A stretch of 64,000 nt of DNA from Tetragonia tetragonoides (GCA_038025085.1 CM076148.1:22229501-22293500), one strand, 5' to 3'; shown: positions 11,307 through 22,752, counted from the first letter of the stretch. Translations and numbers: made by a program. Notes: generated by a model from the sequence alone, not told the origin.

Positions 11307-11309
<3 letters not shown>
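10401..11309. repeat. Inverted pair of the same repeat family
   Basis: A plus-orientation module (about 10405-10700) and a minus-orientation module (about 10990-11309) face each other around a ~300-bp centre. Reading inward from each TA-rich outer edge, both run through 'cgtgtgg...gacacgt(g/a)ggac' and later 'aaaataactttNgttac'. The arms are diverged. This is either a fold-back-like element or two opposed Helitron-family insertions. Confidence 0.5.

Positions 11310-11349
<40 letters not shown>
11310..11349. repeat. (TA)n microsatellite
   Basis: About 20 TA units at the outer edge of the inverted repeat module. Confidence 0.95.
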
Positions 11350-11352
<3 letters not shown>

Positions 11353-12833
11353 AGAGTTCAGATGAGAAGCCATGCTACAGTGAGATGGTGAGAAGTGATC
11401 AGGGCCCTTCATCTGTCAGATCCAACGGACAAAAGTTCGTGCGTGACAATTAACATTGATAAAAACGTACCCTCTTTTTCAAACACACATACCCTCTCTT
11501 TCTCCCCGCTCTCACTGACTTTCTCCATGGCTATGGAAGCCATCTTCGCGAACCAATGATTCGCGAACCAATTATTCGATAACCTCGAGCAAGTGTTAAC
11601 TTTCCTCTCTCTCTCTCTCTCCTCTATTCGTTTAACCTCTGCTTCTCTCTCTAATCCCTGATTCACTTCTCATCCCAAAAGAGCAACCATGATCTGGTTT
11701 GGAGTCCTCGTGCTCATGACGGTGTTTAATTTTTGCGATTGAGGTAAAATTGATATAATTTGTTATTGATTCTTTGTTGTTTATGTCGACTTTATGTCGA
11801 TTTGGTTTTAATTTTAGGGATATACAATGTATTGAGGAATTTGGGAATTTTGATAAGTTTAATTAAAAAATTAGAGCTTGAGGCAGTCGGTGATGTGATT
11901 ATCATTATGTTAGAAGGTCAAAGATATCTATTAACATTCTCTTGATTTCATCATCTGCTTGTAATGAAATGCTTTGGAGCTACCTTCTTCTTTTAATTCG
12001 TGTTCCTAGTCTACTTGCTTTATAATTGATTGAGCTAGATACACAATTGCAACTTGGTCAGTATATCATAAGAGTAGATTTAGATTCAGCTACTCCTTTC
12101 CTCGGATGGTGTTTGAGCAGACTTATTTAGTTATATGCTATCACTATTAAAAATGCTGCACTTCAGGGGTTGGATGGTAGTCATGGTTTAAGTTGGTTAA
12201 GGCATCTGATACTGATTATTGCTTATGTTTCTCGCTGGAACATCAATCTTATTGAGGTTTAATTCACATAAATAGTTTATCGATATTGACAATGTTTTTT
12301 CTTACATTATCCTATGAGTGGTATCTCGTACAACCATAAGTGACCCAATTGCTAATTAAGTAGTAGTCTATGTAGGATTCAAACCGACATTCATTGGGGG
12401 AAGGAAGCAACTTGTGTCCTCTAACGAATTCCCCTCATGATATTCTATTTGGAGCTAGGTTTTTTTTTGATTTTAGTCTTTTGTTCGAACTCTTTTTGAG
12501 CTAGGGTCTTTTTTTTCAATTTCTAGGTTTTGTTCGATTTTAGTTTTCAGACTTGTTGAGTGCCTTTGCTAAATGGACTAAATAATGGACCAATATTATC
12601 TTGCAGCTTCAAGAGTGAGAGTTCACTGTGCCAGCCATGTAATTTATTGATGTTCTCAATTGAAGTTCTCATTCCTGTTTGTTTAAAGTCACTTCTTAGT
12701 TCATACAAGATCGAATGACCCATGTGTTCAGTATAACTGACCCCCGTGTTCAGTATAAGTGACCCCTATGTTTTTGGGAAGCTATTTTTTTTTGTTGATT
12801 TAAATGGTTTTGCTGAAATGACTGTCGAAGTAG
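11350..12833. other. No intact gene; upstream region of the RPL38 relic
   Basis: A GC-richer pyrimidine tract (11460-11680) is followed by T-rich, intron-like sequence to 12833. A short duplication of 'ttcgcgaaccaat' lies near 11551-11573. The stretch could be decayed 5' and intronic sequence of the ribosomal protein gene copy that follows, but no first exon was recognised. Confidence 0.4.
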
Positions 12834-13008
12834 ATACATGAAATCAAGAATTTACTTCTGACTGCCAGAACCAAAGATGCGCTTCCTGTTAAGATCAAGA
12901 CAAGCAAGAATGTCACCAAGTACAAGGTTTGTTACCCCAAATACCTTTACACTGTGTGTCGCTGATTCTGTGAAGGCTGACAAGTCGAAGCAATATCTTC
13001 TTTCTGGT
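12834..13008 (+). pseudogene. RPL38: Ribosomal protein L38 pseudogene fragment
   Basis: In frame from 12834 the sequence encodes a close relative of the small cytosolic 60S subunit protein eL38: [16 protein letters not shown], then [11 protein letters not shown] 2-nt deletion near 12951-12954 shifts the frame, and the protein resumes as [19 protein letters not shown]. The start lacks the first codons: an AG directly precedes the ATA-CAT-GAA codons, consistent with an intron acceptor, and no exon 1 was found. After ...LLSG the conserved C-terminus is lost. Retained intron-like flanks suggest duplication of genomic DNA rather than retroposition. The family match is clear; non-functionality follows from the frameshift and the missing ends. 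Confidence 0.8.
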
Positions 13009-14958
13009 TGGTGCCCTATCTCTTTGCCTTTTGAATTTATATGTTCACTTATCATGCTTGTTGGCATGTTGGGTTTTAAAACTATGATGGTTAGCTAACA
13101 TTCGAGTAATAACAAAGCTAGGTGGAGAGGGGATGTTCGAGTAATAATAAAGCTACTTAGCATGGTAGATTCGACAATTTCGAACGGTCTTGGCCTTCTA
13201 ATTGTTCTTTTCTTTATTACAGCCTTTTAGTGGATGGCCCTGTCGCCATAACTTTGTTAAATGTACAAATCTGACATAGTAAAAAGCCTCTCGAAGAAGA
13301 AAATCAGTAGTGTCGCCATACGAATAAGGAAATAGAAAATAAACAGTACTCTCACAAAAGAAGAGACAATCGATACCCAAAAATTGGCACAAACTAACTC
13401 TCATGAAAGGGAAATTGATTTTATTCCAAACAATGAGACTAAAAAACTAAACAAAATGAAATAACTAAAAGAATTGTAGCTTACCATCAGCAAATCGCTG
13501 ATTGCAGCCCCTAGATCACAAAAGTAGAGTTAGGATTTTCTTTGAGAAAAGGGGAGAGGAGGGAGGGAGGTTAGTTTTAGCTTGCTTATGAGAGAGCACA
13601 ACGATTATTTAGTCTGTTAGTCTTCAAGGCTGCTGATTAGATAGGCTTATGGATCCATGGTAGAGTACTACATAGTCCAAATATATGTGATGTTCGTCAA
13701 TTCTTCGTTAATTTTTGTAGAGTAGTCTAGTGCTATATATCAAACTATCAAGTGAATCTTGGTACACTCTTTCGGTGGACGACTCGCTTCACGAATATTG
13801 CATTATTGTTAACCATTGCATGAACAGTGAATACATGATAAAACAGTGAATATATGATAAAACAACAAGTTTTGTGTAAAACCAATTCACAATAAAATAG
13901 GATTATTACTATTTACAAAATGAAGAAATAACTTATTATGAATCGTGAACCTTATTTCACTTAAATGTGCGTGATCCTCATCTCACCAAAAGTTATGCAA
14001 AGTTCGACTCAAATTTTTTGTTGGATATATGCAACTATAAAAATTATATAATTCAAAGATGATAGCTGGAGAATGAATCTCCCAAGCATGTTTTTATATT
14101 ACTTTGTAAATATTTATGTTAATTGAATGGTAAAAGTTTGATCTCTAAAACGATAGATATCAAAAAATAATTTTGAATATTTTTAAATTAATATATATTC
14201 AGATCTTTTCTCTATATCTACGTTGCATTTTATTCATGCTATAATTTTTATTATGTTCCAAATCGCGCTCATTCGTGGACTTTATATTTTGTGTCATGTT
14301 TTATTCTATTTTACAACTTCTTCTGTTTCTTATCACTGATTTGAAAAGAAAAGAACGTACAACAACAAGACGACTATTAAGAAAAACTAATTAAAAAAAA
14401 CGAAAACCGATCAAAAAGCTTGGAATAGTGTGATGCCTTATATTAAGGCCTCAATTAAGCACCAACAATATGAGTTCCCCATGCACAAATGATACAACAG
14501 TACAACACTCAGCCTCGTGGTCTCTCTGCCTCTATAAGCTGGTTTGGCCCACGCATAACGAGGTAATTAAGATATTGTTAAAAATATAGGAAAGGAAACG
14601 CCCATGCACATAGTTGCATAGAAAAACTAAAAAGTAAGATAGTCATTATCATGTAAAGTATGCATGGAGAGAATCCATATCATAATCACTAACAATGCCA
14701 TGCAAAGATACTAATTATTTGCTGAAGTTGGTAATTAATCGTGGACAATAATGCCATGCATGCATAAACAATACGATACGAGTACATTGACACTACTACG
14801 ACTATATATATTATATATATGTTGGGTTCCTGAACACTTAATTTAAGGTAGTAGCTATATATATACAGAGGTATTTATAGCCCTAAGTGAATTAGTATTA
14901 GTTTGTCAACTTAATTAGCAGTAATTTTGTGGTGAGGATTTAAAGTTTCGTCTTATCA
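13009..14958. other. Intergenic, no gene seen
   Basis: AT-rich with short fortuitous ORFs. A duplicated word 'ttcgagtaataa(c/t)aaagcta' occurs near 13102 and 13137. No transposon termini were recognised. Confidence 0.5.
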
Positions 14959-15436
14959 GAGTATCTCCAATGCTACAAAGTTATAAGGGAGTTTTTACGC
15001 AAATTTTTATATACTCCCAGCTCCACGGAGCTTCGTGGAGTTGGGAGAGGCAGGTGAGGTCCCCGGGCAGGAGAGAGGGAGAATGGGCAGGAGAGAGAAA
15101 GAGAATGGGCAGGAGAGAAAAAGAGAGAGAAAAGAAGAGGCTCTATATAGCTAGGTGGAGAGGGGAGTATAACTCACCTATTAGGGTTTTTACTTATACT
15201 ACATCATCAGTGTTAAAATCCTTTTTTCTTCACCCTTTTTTTCTCAATGGTATAAACCTCCAAAAACCTCTAGATGAGAGGCCCAATTTAGAAAAAGATT
15301 ATGCCACGAACCTGGTTTGTCTAGACAAAGTAGTTTGTAGAAAAAAGAGGTCTATAGATTTATCACTATAGATAGAGGTTTTTTGAAAAGGTTTTTTACC
15401 TCGTAACCCTCTCAAAAAACCTTGCATTGGAGATGC
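14959..15436. mobile_element. Tourist-like MITE, copy 3 (478 bp, with internal insertion)
   Basis: Ends match copies 1 and 2 (gagtatctccaatgctac ... gcattggagatgc), and the core ttgtctagacaaa lies near 15319. It is longer because of a purine-rich block (about 15020-15170) with a repeated 'gggcaggagag' motif. The flanking trinucleotides are not a clean TTA pair, so the TSD has decayed. Confidence 0.65.
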
Positions 15437-15577
15437 TATTCGTATCTCTTTTTATTATTACTTTTTTCCTTCTTTTTGCTTTGTTGTTTTTTGAGAAACG
15501 TCTTATAGTGTTTTAGTTAATTTAAACTAAAAAACTTCTACGTTGCTATAGAATGATCGAGTTTGTTATTATTTTTA

Positions 15578-17439
15578 GGAAAATTGACTGCAATTAATTC
15601 AAAGTTTGGGCGGTCCTTCGCGAATAACCCCAAGTTGCTTTCATCCCCTAATAATCTGAAGTTTGGACTCACCCGACAAAAACAGTTTAAATGAAGACGG
15701 AGACTAACCACGTTAATGGTCGTAATTGGTATGCACCCAAAACCTCCATTTTTTAATTTTCTCTCTCTCCTCTTAATCTTCAACCTCATTGATCTTCAAC
15801 CTCTTTACTCCTTCCCACGCACACACACCCATAAAAAAAACCCCAAGCTCCAAACCCTCATCTCCTCATTCTCTTTGCTTCAAATAATTATTTTTGAATC
15901 TCTAAAAAACCTCAACCGCCAACCCTCTTCTACTCCCTCTCTTATATCTTGTTCATGTCAATCCTTCATGTCCCTAAGGAAATGGTTGAGGCCTCTGGAT
16001 CTATCGTACAATGGAAGAGATGGTGTTGATTTCTAATGATGATCATTGATGATTAATTTTGCTCTTTTCTTTTGGGGAGGGGTTATAACACTACAAAAAA
16101 ATCAAAAAATAGCTGCGAAAATTAGCTACGGAATTAATTCCGTAGCTAATTGGCGGCGAAAATCACAAAATCCGCCGCTAATTAGCTATGGAATTAATTT
16201 CGTAACTAAATTGGTGCCGGAATTGTTTCCGTAGCTGATTAGCTGCGGAAATTAAAATTCTGACGCAAATTAGCGGCGTAATATTTGCTGAAAGCTTAAA
16301 AAAAATGTTAGCTGCGGAATTAATAAATCCGTAGCTAAATCAGCTGCAAATTTAATTAATTCCGCAATTAATTCTTTTTTTTTTCGACTGGGCACATATA
16401 AAACTAAATATAATACATAACATTATATTTAAAAGGAGCATGTGAGTGGAGCGCTGGTCATGGCTCTACTTTCCAACCATGCGACCAGAGATCAAATCCG
16501 CGCGAGCGCAGGAGAGGATTTAATTTCGCGCGTTAGGGGCAGGCGCGTGTGCGAAGGCCTGGCGAGCACAGCAAGCGCGCGTGGTGAGACTTCAGGTCGC
16601 TCGACGTTTCCATTTTTTGTTTTGTTTTGTAATTATTTTCTGCGACGAAAATTACTAATTCCGCCGCTGAGATTAGCGGCGGATTAATTAATATCCGTCA
16701 CTAATCTCAGTGACGGAAATAAATTCCGCCGCTCATTTTCTTAGCGTCGAGCTTTCTAGCTGAGGAACAATTCCGCAGCTGATTCCGCCGCTAAGCCTTC
16801 ATAGCGGCGGATTTGAGCCAATACCGGCGGGTTTTTTCCCCAGCAAAAAAGCGTTTTTTTTTTGTAGTGTAAGTAGTTGTTATTTTATATTTTTCTTTTT
16901 GTTTTAATATTCTATTATTTTGATCTTGTATCATCTCTTTTCAGTTACTTCAATGGCGTTTTTGGAATTAGTAGGGATGGTGACGGTGGCGTTTAATTTG
17001 GATTGGTGGTCTTAGTTTCATTTTTCTTCTTTTTGGGTTTGTTGACGATGGGGATTGGTGAGGAAAAGTCTACTGGTAATCTTGTATCCATCCATCAGAG
17101 GTCTACTTAAAGAACTTGAGAGAGGAGAGAGAGCTGGAGAGAAAATAGGGGAAGGGCCAAAGTGGTGGTGGGGTGGCAATGGGGTGTGTGTGTGTGTGTG
17201 TGTAAAGAGGTTGAAGATGAAGGGGAGAGAGAAAATGAAATAAAATGGGGGGTTTTGGGTGCAAATCAGTAATGACTGTTAATGGAGTTTTAATGGTTGT
17301 TAAAGGAGTTAGACTCCATCTTCATCTAAACTGTTTTGGGCGGGTGAGTCCAAACTTCGGATTATTTGGGGCTGAAAGCAAACTTAGGATTATTCGCGAC
17401 GGACCACCCAAACTTCGAATTACTGGCACCCAATTTTCC
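15578..17439. mobile_element. Mutator-like element with >200-bp TIRs, interrupted by a CACTA element
   Basis: Left TIR (15578-about 15800) and right TIR (about 17215-17439) are inverted copies starting GGAAAATTG and continuing through 'aagtttggNNggtcc' and 'gtttggactcacccg'. The 9-bp TSD is ttattttta/ttcttttta (15569-15577 and 17440-17448, 8 of 9). Without the nested CACTA element it is about 1.08 kb. No transposase is present. The unique interior (15800-16080 and 16880-17200) could be captured sequence, but no protein family is recognisable. A (TG)n run lies at 17183-17203. Confidence 0.8.
16089..16869. mobile_element. Non-autonomous CACTA element (781 bp)
   Basis: Begins CACTACAAAAAAA and ends TTTTTTTTTGTAGTG, with a 3-bp TSD taa on both sides (16086-16088 and 16870-16872), the CACTA/EnSpm signature. 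Subterminal regions are packed with repeated words such as 'tagctgcgga', 'aattaattccg' and 'ccgccgcta' in both orientations, the usual transposase-binding arrays. The GC-rich centre (16440-16600) shows no recognisable domain. It lies inside the Mutator-like element, so it is the younger insertion. Confidence 0.85.
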
Positions 17440-17448
17440 TTCTTTTTA

Positions 17449-17900
17449 ATCATTTATAGCATGTGGAATTTGTGAAATTATTATCTACATTATTTCCCAA
17501 AAATCATTGAGTATTCTGAATATAATTGGTCTCCTTTTATTTTTGATTCAATAAATAAATCACAATACTAATAAATATTTTTATCGAAATTTCATGTTAT
17601 CTAAACCTAATTAAACTCGAATATAAAATAAGGGATGCAACTTGGTTCAAAGTAGGCCAATGGCAGATTAGGTAGCATACATAAACCACAGGTTTGCCAG
17701 GATCGAAACAATTTTTCGATCGTTTTAAATCCGTCCAACTATTTGATATGCTGTTAAATCGAGACTAATGTACTCACTACTTGCTTGCAATGTGGTAAGT
17801 TCAATCAAAATCCAGGCACCCTTCTGCCAGAATTACACAAATTTCAGCTAACAACTTACTAAGCTAATAAAACATGCAATGAGAAGATGACTTAGAGTAC
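17449..17900. other. Intergenic or intron-like sequence
   Basis: No gene seen. On the minus strand a pyrimidine-poor, splice-acceptor-like aattctggcag is present near 17830, downstream of the LRR-like exon described next. Confidence 0.4.
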
Positions 17901-17974
17901 AACTCTCTAAGGCTCTTTAACCTCGCAAATGTTTCAGGTAGTGATCCAACAAATTTGTATCCTGCAAGCTCGAA
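17901..17974 (-). pseudogene. Isolated LRR receptor-kinase-like exon
   Basis: On the minus strand, a 74-nt segment bounded by AG and GT encodes FELAGYKFVGSLPETFARLKSLREL, with one complete plant-type leucine-rich repeat (pattern LxxxxFxGxLPxxFxxLxxLxxL). Some plant LRR receptor kinases are split into ~72-nt exons, each carrying one repeat, so size and content fit. I found no convincing neighbouring LRR exon, transmembrane segment or kinase domain on either side, so it is probably a relic. Chance similarity cannot be excluded for so short a segment. Confidence 0.4.
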
Positions 17975-17980
17975 CTAGTA

Positions 17981-18467
17981 CTATGTTATAAGTATACTTC
18001 ACACAGGAACACAAAGATTGAGCATAAAATTAAGTAAAAGTCAGAAAAAAATAATGTTACTAATTTTATGTGCATTACAAGTGAAAAAGCTAAACATTAG
18101 AATCATATGCCTTACTTTGAAACACCATATACATTGTTATAAGCTTCATCCAGAGAGTAAAAAACGTAACACACAGTATCTCAAATGTCATAATGAAATG
18201 ATCTTATGTAGGACAACGACTCAATATATAACAATCTAAAGTGGGGAACTTTCATTCCTGGTCGTACAATGCGATTCCACAGCGACATGCCATAATTATA
18301 AACACATGTAGCCTTGATACTACATTTCATGTACGGTGCAACAACGTGCAGTAATAGTACAGACTACAGCAGTCACAAACAATTTAATGCAAACAAACTA
18401 GATATACTCCAACTTCATAATCTCCCTATATCTTTCAATAGCTAGTGTGGACCAAAGCCTGAAATTG
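17981..18467. other. Intergenic, no gene seen
   Basis: No ORF or element termini recognised. It could include intron sequence of the LRR-like relic. Confidence 0.4.
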
Positions 18468-18472
18468 GAGAA

Positions 18473-19244
18473 TGATCAAATTGCCTCACTTCCTGATAAA
18501 ATAAACAATAATGGTAGACGTCTATTCAATAAATTTGATATTTAGTAAACAAACTCAATGTTTTAGTTAACAAAAGTGATATTTTAGTAAAGAAAATTGG
18601 TGTTCAAGTGAACAAAATTGATGATTGTAATTTCCAGAATTGAATTTTCTTTAGTAAATAAAATTCATATTTTAGTAAATAAAATTTAAGTTTTAGTAAA
18701 AAACTGATTAAATAGACAAAGTTTCTTGTCTATTCAATAGACTCGTAACAATTTACATAAACAATAAATAACTAAAGCAAAATAAAATAAAATAAAACAA
18801 AACTAGTAAACAATGGTCGGCAAAAGTATGCAGAATGCTTAACTTGCATGATATACATATCACAAGTGTAGAATGTTGAATGCAACATTTAACATGTGGA
18901 TATAAGCTATGTTCATGCTTGTGAAGTAAATCACTTAATATTTGACCGGTTATTTCTACCACCTAAAGTAGCTAGTAAAGACTTCTACATGATAGCATTT
19001 AATGCACTTTTTTCTTGCTGTCAAGACATTGGCTATAAAAGGAGATCAACTCCATGTATCCGATGCAACAAGTTCAGCTAGTAAAAAAAGCTTACAGTTT
19101 ATATACTTGTTTTTCCATTCATTTCATAATTTATTGTTAGTCCAATTATTCTTTCGCTCAACTTTAAAATTAGTACTATGTTTACGTACTAATTCTTAAA
19201 TTTAGTACAAAACTAACCCGTACTATGTACTAAATATCCAAAAA
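18473..19244 (+). repeat. Copia 5' LTR (with MITE insertion)
   Basis: Matches the 3' LTR throughout except for the inserted 18511-18756 segment. Contains a TATA box, ctataaaagg, near 19032. The terminal bases are 'aaaaa' here where the 3' LTR has 'aaaca', so the 3' CA end is mutated. Confidence 0.9.
18511..18756. mobile_element. MITE with TTTTAGTAAA internal repeats, copy 1
   Basis: Absent from the 3' LTR, so it inserted after the copia element. A 10-bp direct repeat ataaacaata flanks it (18501-18510 and 18757-18766). The ends carry inverted gtctatt(c/g)aata, and the interior is a degenerate array of 'ttttagtaaa(n)aaaatt'. A second copy is at 55897-56198. Confidence 0.75.
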
Positions 19245-19245
19245 C

Positions 19246-19258
19246 TGGTATCAGAGTC
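19246..19258 (+). other. Copia primer-binding site
   Basis: tggtatcagagtc matches the complement of the initiator-Met tRNA 3' end except for one base. Confidence 0.8.
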
Positions 19259-19407
19259 ATGCCGAATCAAGTGGCACTATACTAAGTACTATCCTCCCTT
19301 GTACAATTTCACCCACTCTTACTATCCAGTACAATTTTTTTTTTTCTTCCCATACAACACTTGTACCAAAAAAAAACTAACTCACATATACCAATATTTC
19401 ACCCACC

Positions 19408-20400
19408 ATGACTTCATAAAACCAAAATATTGTCCCAACTTTTTACGGAGAAAATTATGATTTTTGGAGTATTCAAAATGAAAACAATACTCCGTGCACA
19501 TGATTTGTGAGAAGTAGTTGAAACTGGAGCACCTCCGGCACAACTAGTACTAGCTGCTGAAACCACGTCAACCAGTTCAACTACAGCAAATTCCACAGAG
19601 GGCACATAAACACCCCCAGTGTCAACTCTTAGTCCTGATACTGTTAAACAATGGTCAAGAAAGGATGCAGATATTTTATCTTGTATCCATAACGCCGTTG
19701 CGGAAACTATTTTTTCCTAAATCATGAATGCCAACTCGGCAAAAATGGTATGGGAAATACTTCATGACGAGTTCCAAGGAACTTTCCGAGTCAGGGCTAT
19801 GAGACCACAAACTCTCCGACTAGATTTTGAAAATCTTAGTATGAAAGGAGGAGAAAGTATAAAAGACTACTCCTTAAGATTCATGAAAGTGGTGAACCAA
19901 CTAAAGGCGTATGGTGATATTGTTTAACTGATCAAAGAGTAGTTCAAAAACTCTTACTCAGATTAACTAACTCATTTGACATCGTCGCCACAGTTATGGA
20001 GCAGACAAAAGATATGTCAGAACTGACGATCACTAAAGTTGTAGGTTCCCTTGACGCCTACGAGCAACGAATTTTCAGGAGGACTAAAATGACATCTGAA
20101 GGAGCTTTTTAGTCCAACCACAAGGCTTGGCCTTCGACCTCCAAGAACAATAAAATATTCATAGGAAAAGGTGATCAAAAGCCTTACACTTGTGACAACA
20201 AGGAAGGGCAAAAGAAAGGAAAATTCTCTCCTTATGACACTTGTAAGAGAACCAATCACCTGGAAAATGATTGTTGAGTGAAAAATGGGAAACAACAATG
20301 CAATATTTGCAAAAGACTTGGTCACATTGATCAAACTTGCAAATTAAGAAATCAAGAGAATCAGCAAGCAAATGTGTCGGAGTCCAAAGAATGAGATGAT
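19408..20400 (+). pseudogene. Copia gag pseudogene
   Basis: Starts near the atg at 19408. The N-terminal part has several in-frame stops but still shows the usual 'PTF-GENYDFW' motif. The central gag domain is open at 19724-19927 (WEILHDEFQGT ... DYSLRFMKVVNQL). A CCHC zinc knuckle, CNICKRLGHIDQTC, lies at 20299-20340. The product would be the capsid/nucleocapsid polyprotein that packages element RNA in cytoplasmic particles. Stops at several places rule out a full-length product. Confidence 0.8.
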
Positions 20401-21802
20401 CAAATTTTCTATGCCTGTCAGGCTTCCACGACACATAAAACTGATGATGTATGGATTATTGATCTGATAGTGGTTTTACCAACCACATGATAAAATATCC
20501 AAAATTTTTTACACAACTTGATACATGTATCAAGACTCCGGTAAGAATTGGCAATGGATCTTTGGTGCAATCCGGTGAAAAGGGAACAATTGCTGTCCAA
20601 ACCAAAAGAGGCACCAAATACATCAAGGATGTCCTTTATGTACCGGATCTAAATCAAAATTTGTTGAGTGTGCCACAAATGTTGCCACATGGATATGCGT
20701 TGCACTTTGATGGTGACACTTGTACAATTTTTGACACACAACAGAAGCAGCTTGCTCGTATTATGATGGAAAATAAAATAGTCCATTAAAATGGCAGTAT
20801 GATGTTGATAAAATCATGGTGGTCCTATCTACCTCACAAGGTTGGTTGTGGCACAAAAGATTTGGACACTGCAACGTCCAAAGTTTGAAACTACTTTCAC
20901 AAAAGAATATGGTGAAAGACTTGCCAGCTATTGGCGACTGCCAAGGCGTTTGCGAAGGTTGCCAACTCGGAAAGATGCAAAGAAAATCATTCCCCACAGG
21001 CGAGGCATGAAGAGCCAAAATTACTGCTTGTTCACAAAGATGTTTGTGGTCCAATGAGAACACCATCATTGAACAACATAAAAAATTTCATCTTGTTCAT
21101 TGATGATTTCTCTAGGATGACTTGGGTCTACTTCATGAAAGAAAGATCCAAGGTCTTTGAGATTTTCCAAAAGTTCAAAAATCTGACGGAAAATCAATCT
21201 GGTGTCAAGCTCAAGACTCTCAAAAGTGATAATGGTCTGAGTACACTTCTTCACAATTTAAGAAATTTTGTGAAGAAGAAGGTATTCATCGTCAACTCAC
21301 CATGCCATACACACCACAACAAAATGGTTTCTCTGAGAGGAAAAATAGAACAACAATGGAGATGACTAGATCGATGCTGAAAGACAAAGGCCTTCCTAAA
21401 ATTTTTTGGAAAGAAGTTGTTTACACAACTATATATCTTCACACCAGGTCTCCCACCAAGGCTGTTGAAGGCAAGACTCCAATCGAGTTATGGATGGTAT
21501 CCAAGCCATCTGTCAGACACTTAAAAGTGTTTGGTTGTCTCTGCTACGTTGACATCCCAGTTGAAAAAAGGCACATGCTGGATGATAAGGCGGAAAAAGA
21601 AATTTTCGTCGGCTATAGCTCACAATCCAGGGGCCATAGAATTTTCAACCTTCAGACTGAAAATGTTGTCATCAGGAGAGATATCACCTTTGATGAAGAA
21701 TCTGCGTGGAATTGGGAAAAAAATCAACCCAGCAAAAGATTGGTGGTTGCTCCACCACACCACAGACACAATCATGCTCCTCAGATCTATATTGACTATT
21801 GA
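20401..21802 (+). pseudogene. Copia protease/integrase region, disrupted
   Basis: A frameshift near 20464 breaks the protease active-site motif (DSG-TNHM split between frames). The open segment 20487-20789 is the protease remainder. Then follow GAG-pre-integrase (LWHKRFGH near 20850), a CxxC zinc pair (CEGCQLGK), and the integrase core with DDFSR, LKSDNG and PYTPQQNGFSERKN, the last after another frameshift near 21290. The C-terminal part runs to 21802 (IELWMVSKPSVRHLKVFGC). Integrase would insert the cDNA; here the core is split over at least three frames. Confidence 0.85.
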
Positions 21803-22054
21803 GGAGGAAACAAATGAAAGTCCGATGACAACAACCCCCAATGGTAGTTCCTCACATTCATCTCCCACACAGTACACTATGGACAAAGTGTCATCACATG
21901 GTCCCCTAAAAGGACGAAAAAGATGTCAGATTTCTACGAGGACATTCCTTGAATGCCAGACATGGAAGAGTGTGAATATTCTAATTTCGCAACTCTTGAA
22001 CCAAGGAATTTTGATGAAACTGTACAGTCTGAGGAATAGAGGCATGCAATGAAG

Positions 22055-22752
22055 GAGGAGATAAAGATGATCGAAAAGAACCAAACATGGCAGTTGGTTG
22101 AAAAGCCAGACCACAAGGATATCATTGAGTGGATTTACAAAACCAAGGTGAATCCTGATGGCTTTATCCAAAAGTATAAAGCCATACTTGTGGTGAAAGG
22201 CTACTCACAAAAATTCGGAGTCGACTAGAATAAAACATGTCCTCCTGTCTCCAGGCAAGATACCGTAAGAAGAATTCTTTCCTTGGCTGCTCAGAAAAGT
22301 TGGAAAATTTAGCAGCTTGACGTAAAGTCAGCATTTCTCAATGTTTTCCTTGAAGAGGAAATTTACGTCGACCAACCGCCAGGATTTAAAGTTCAAGGAG
22401 CTGAAAATAAAGTGCTCAAACTTCATAATGCTCTATACAGACTCAAACAAGCTCCAAGAACTTGGTATAGTAGGATTGATTCCTACTTCAACAAGCAAAG
22501 TTTAGGAGGAATCTTAGGGAGCCAACTCTCTATATCAAAATAGACAAGCCGGATGCGATAATCTTGTCACTTTACGTGGATGATCTCATAGTAACCGGCA
22601 ACAATCCTGCAAAAATTGAAGCGTTCAAAAGCGCAATGAAAAAGCAGTTCTAGATGACTGATCTCGGTTTAATGAGTTATTTTCTTGGCATATAAATTGA
22701 TTAGACCAACAATGGTATATTCGTCTGTCAAAAGAAATATGCAAAAGACATA
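22055..22752 (+). pseudogene. Copia reverse transcriptase, disrupted
   Basis: Recognisable RT blocks appear in order: [43 protein letters not shown] and the catalytic YVDDLIVTG (near 22573). In-frame TAG or TGA stops occur near 22228, 22308, 22652 and 22697, and a frameshift lies near 22500. The enzyme is therefore inactive. Confidence 0.85.
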
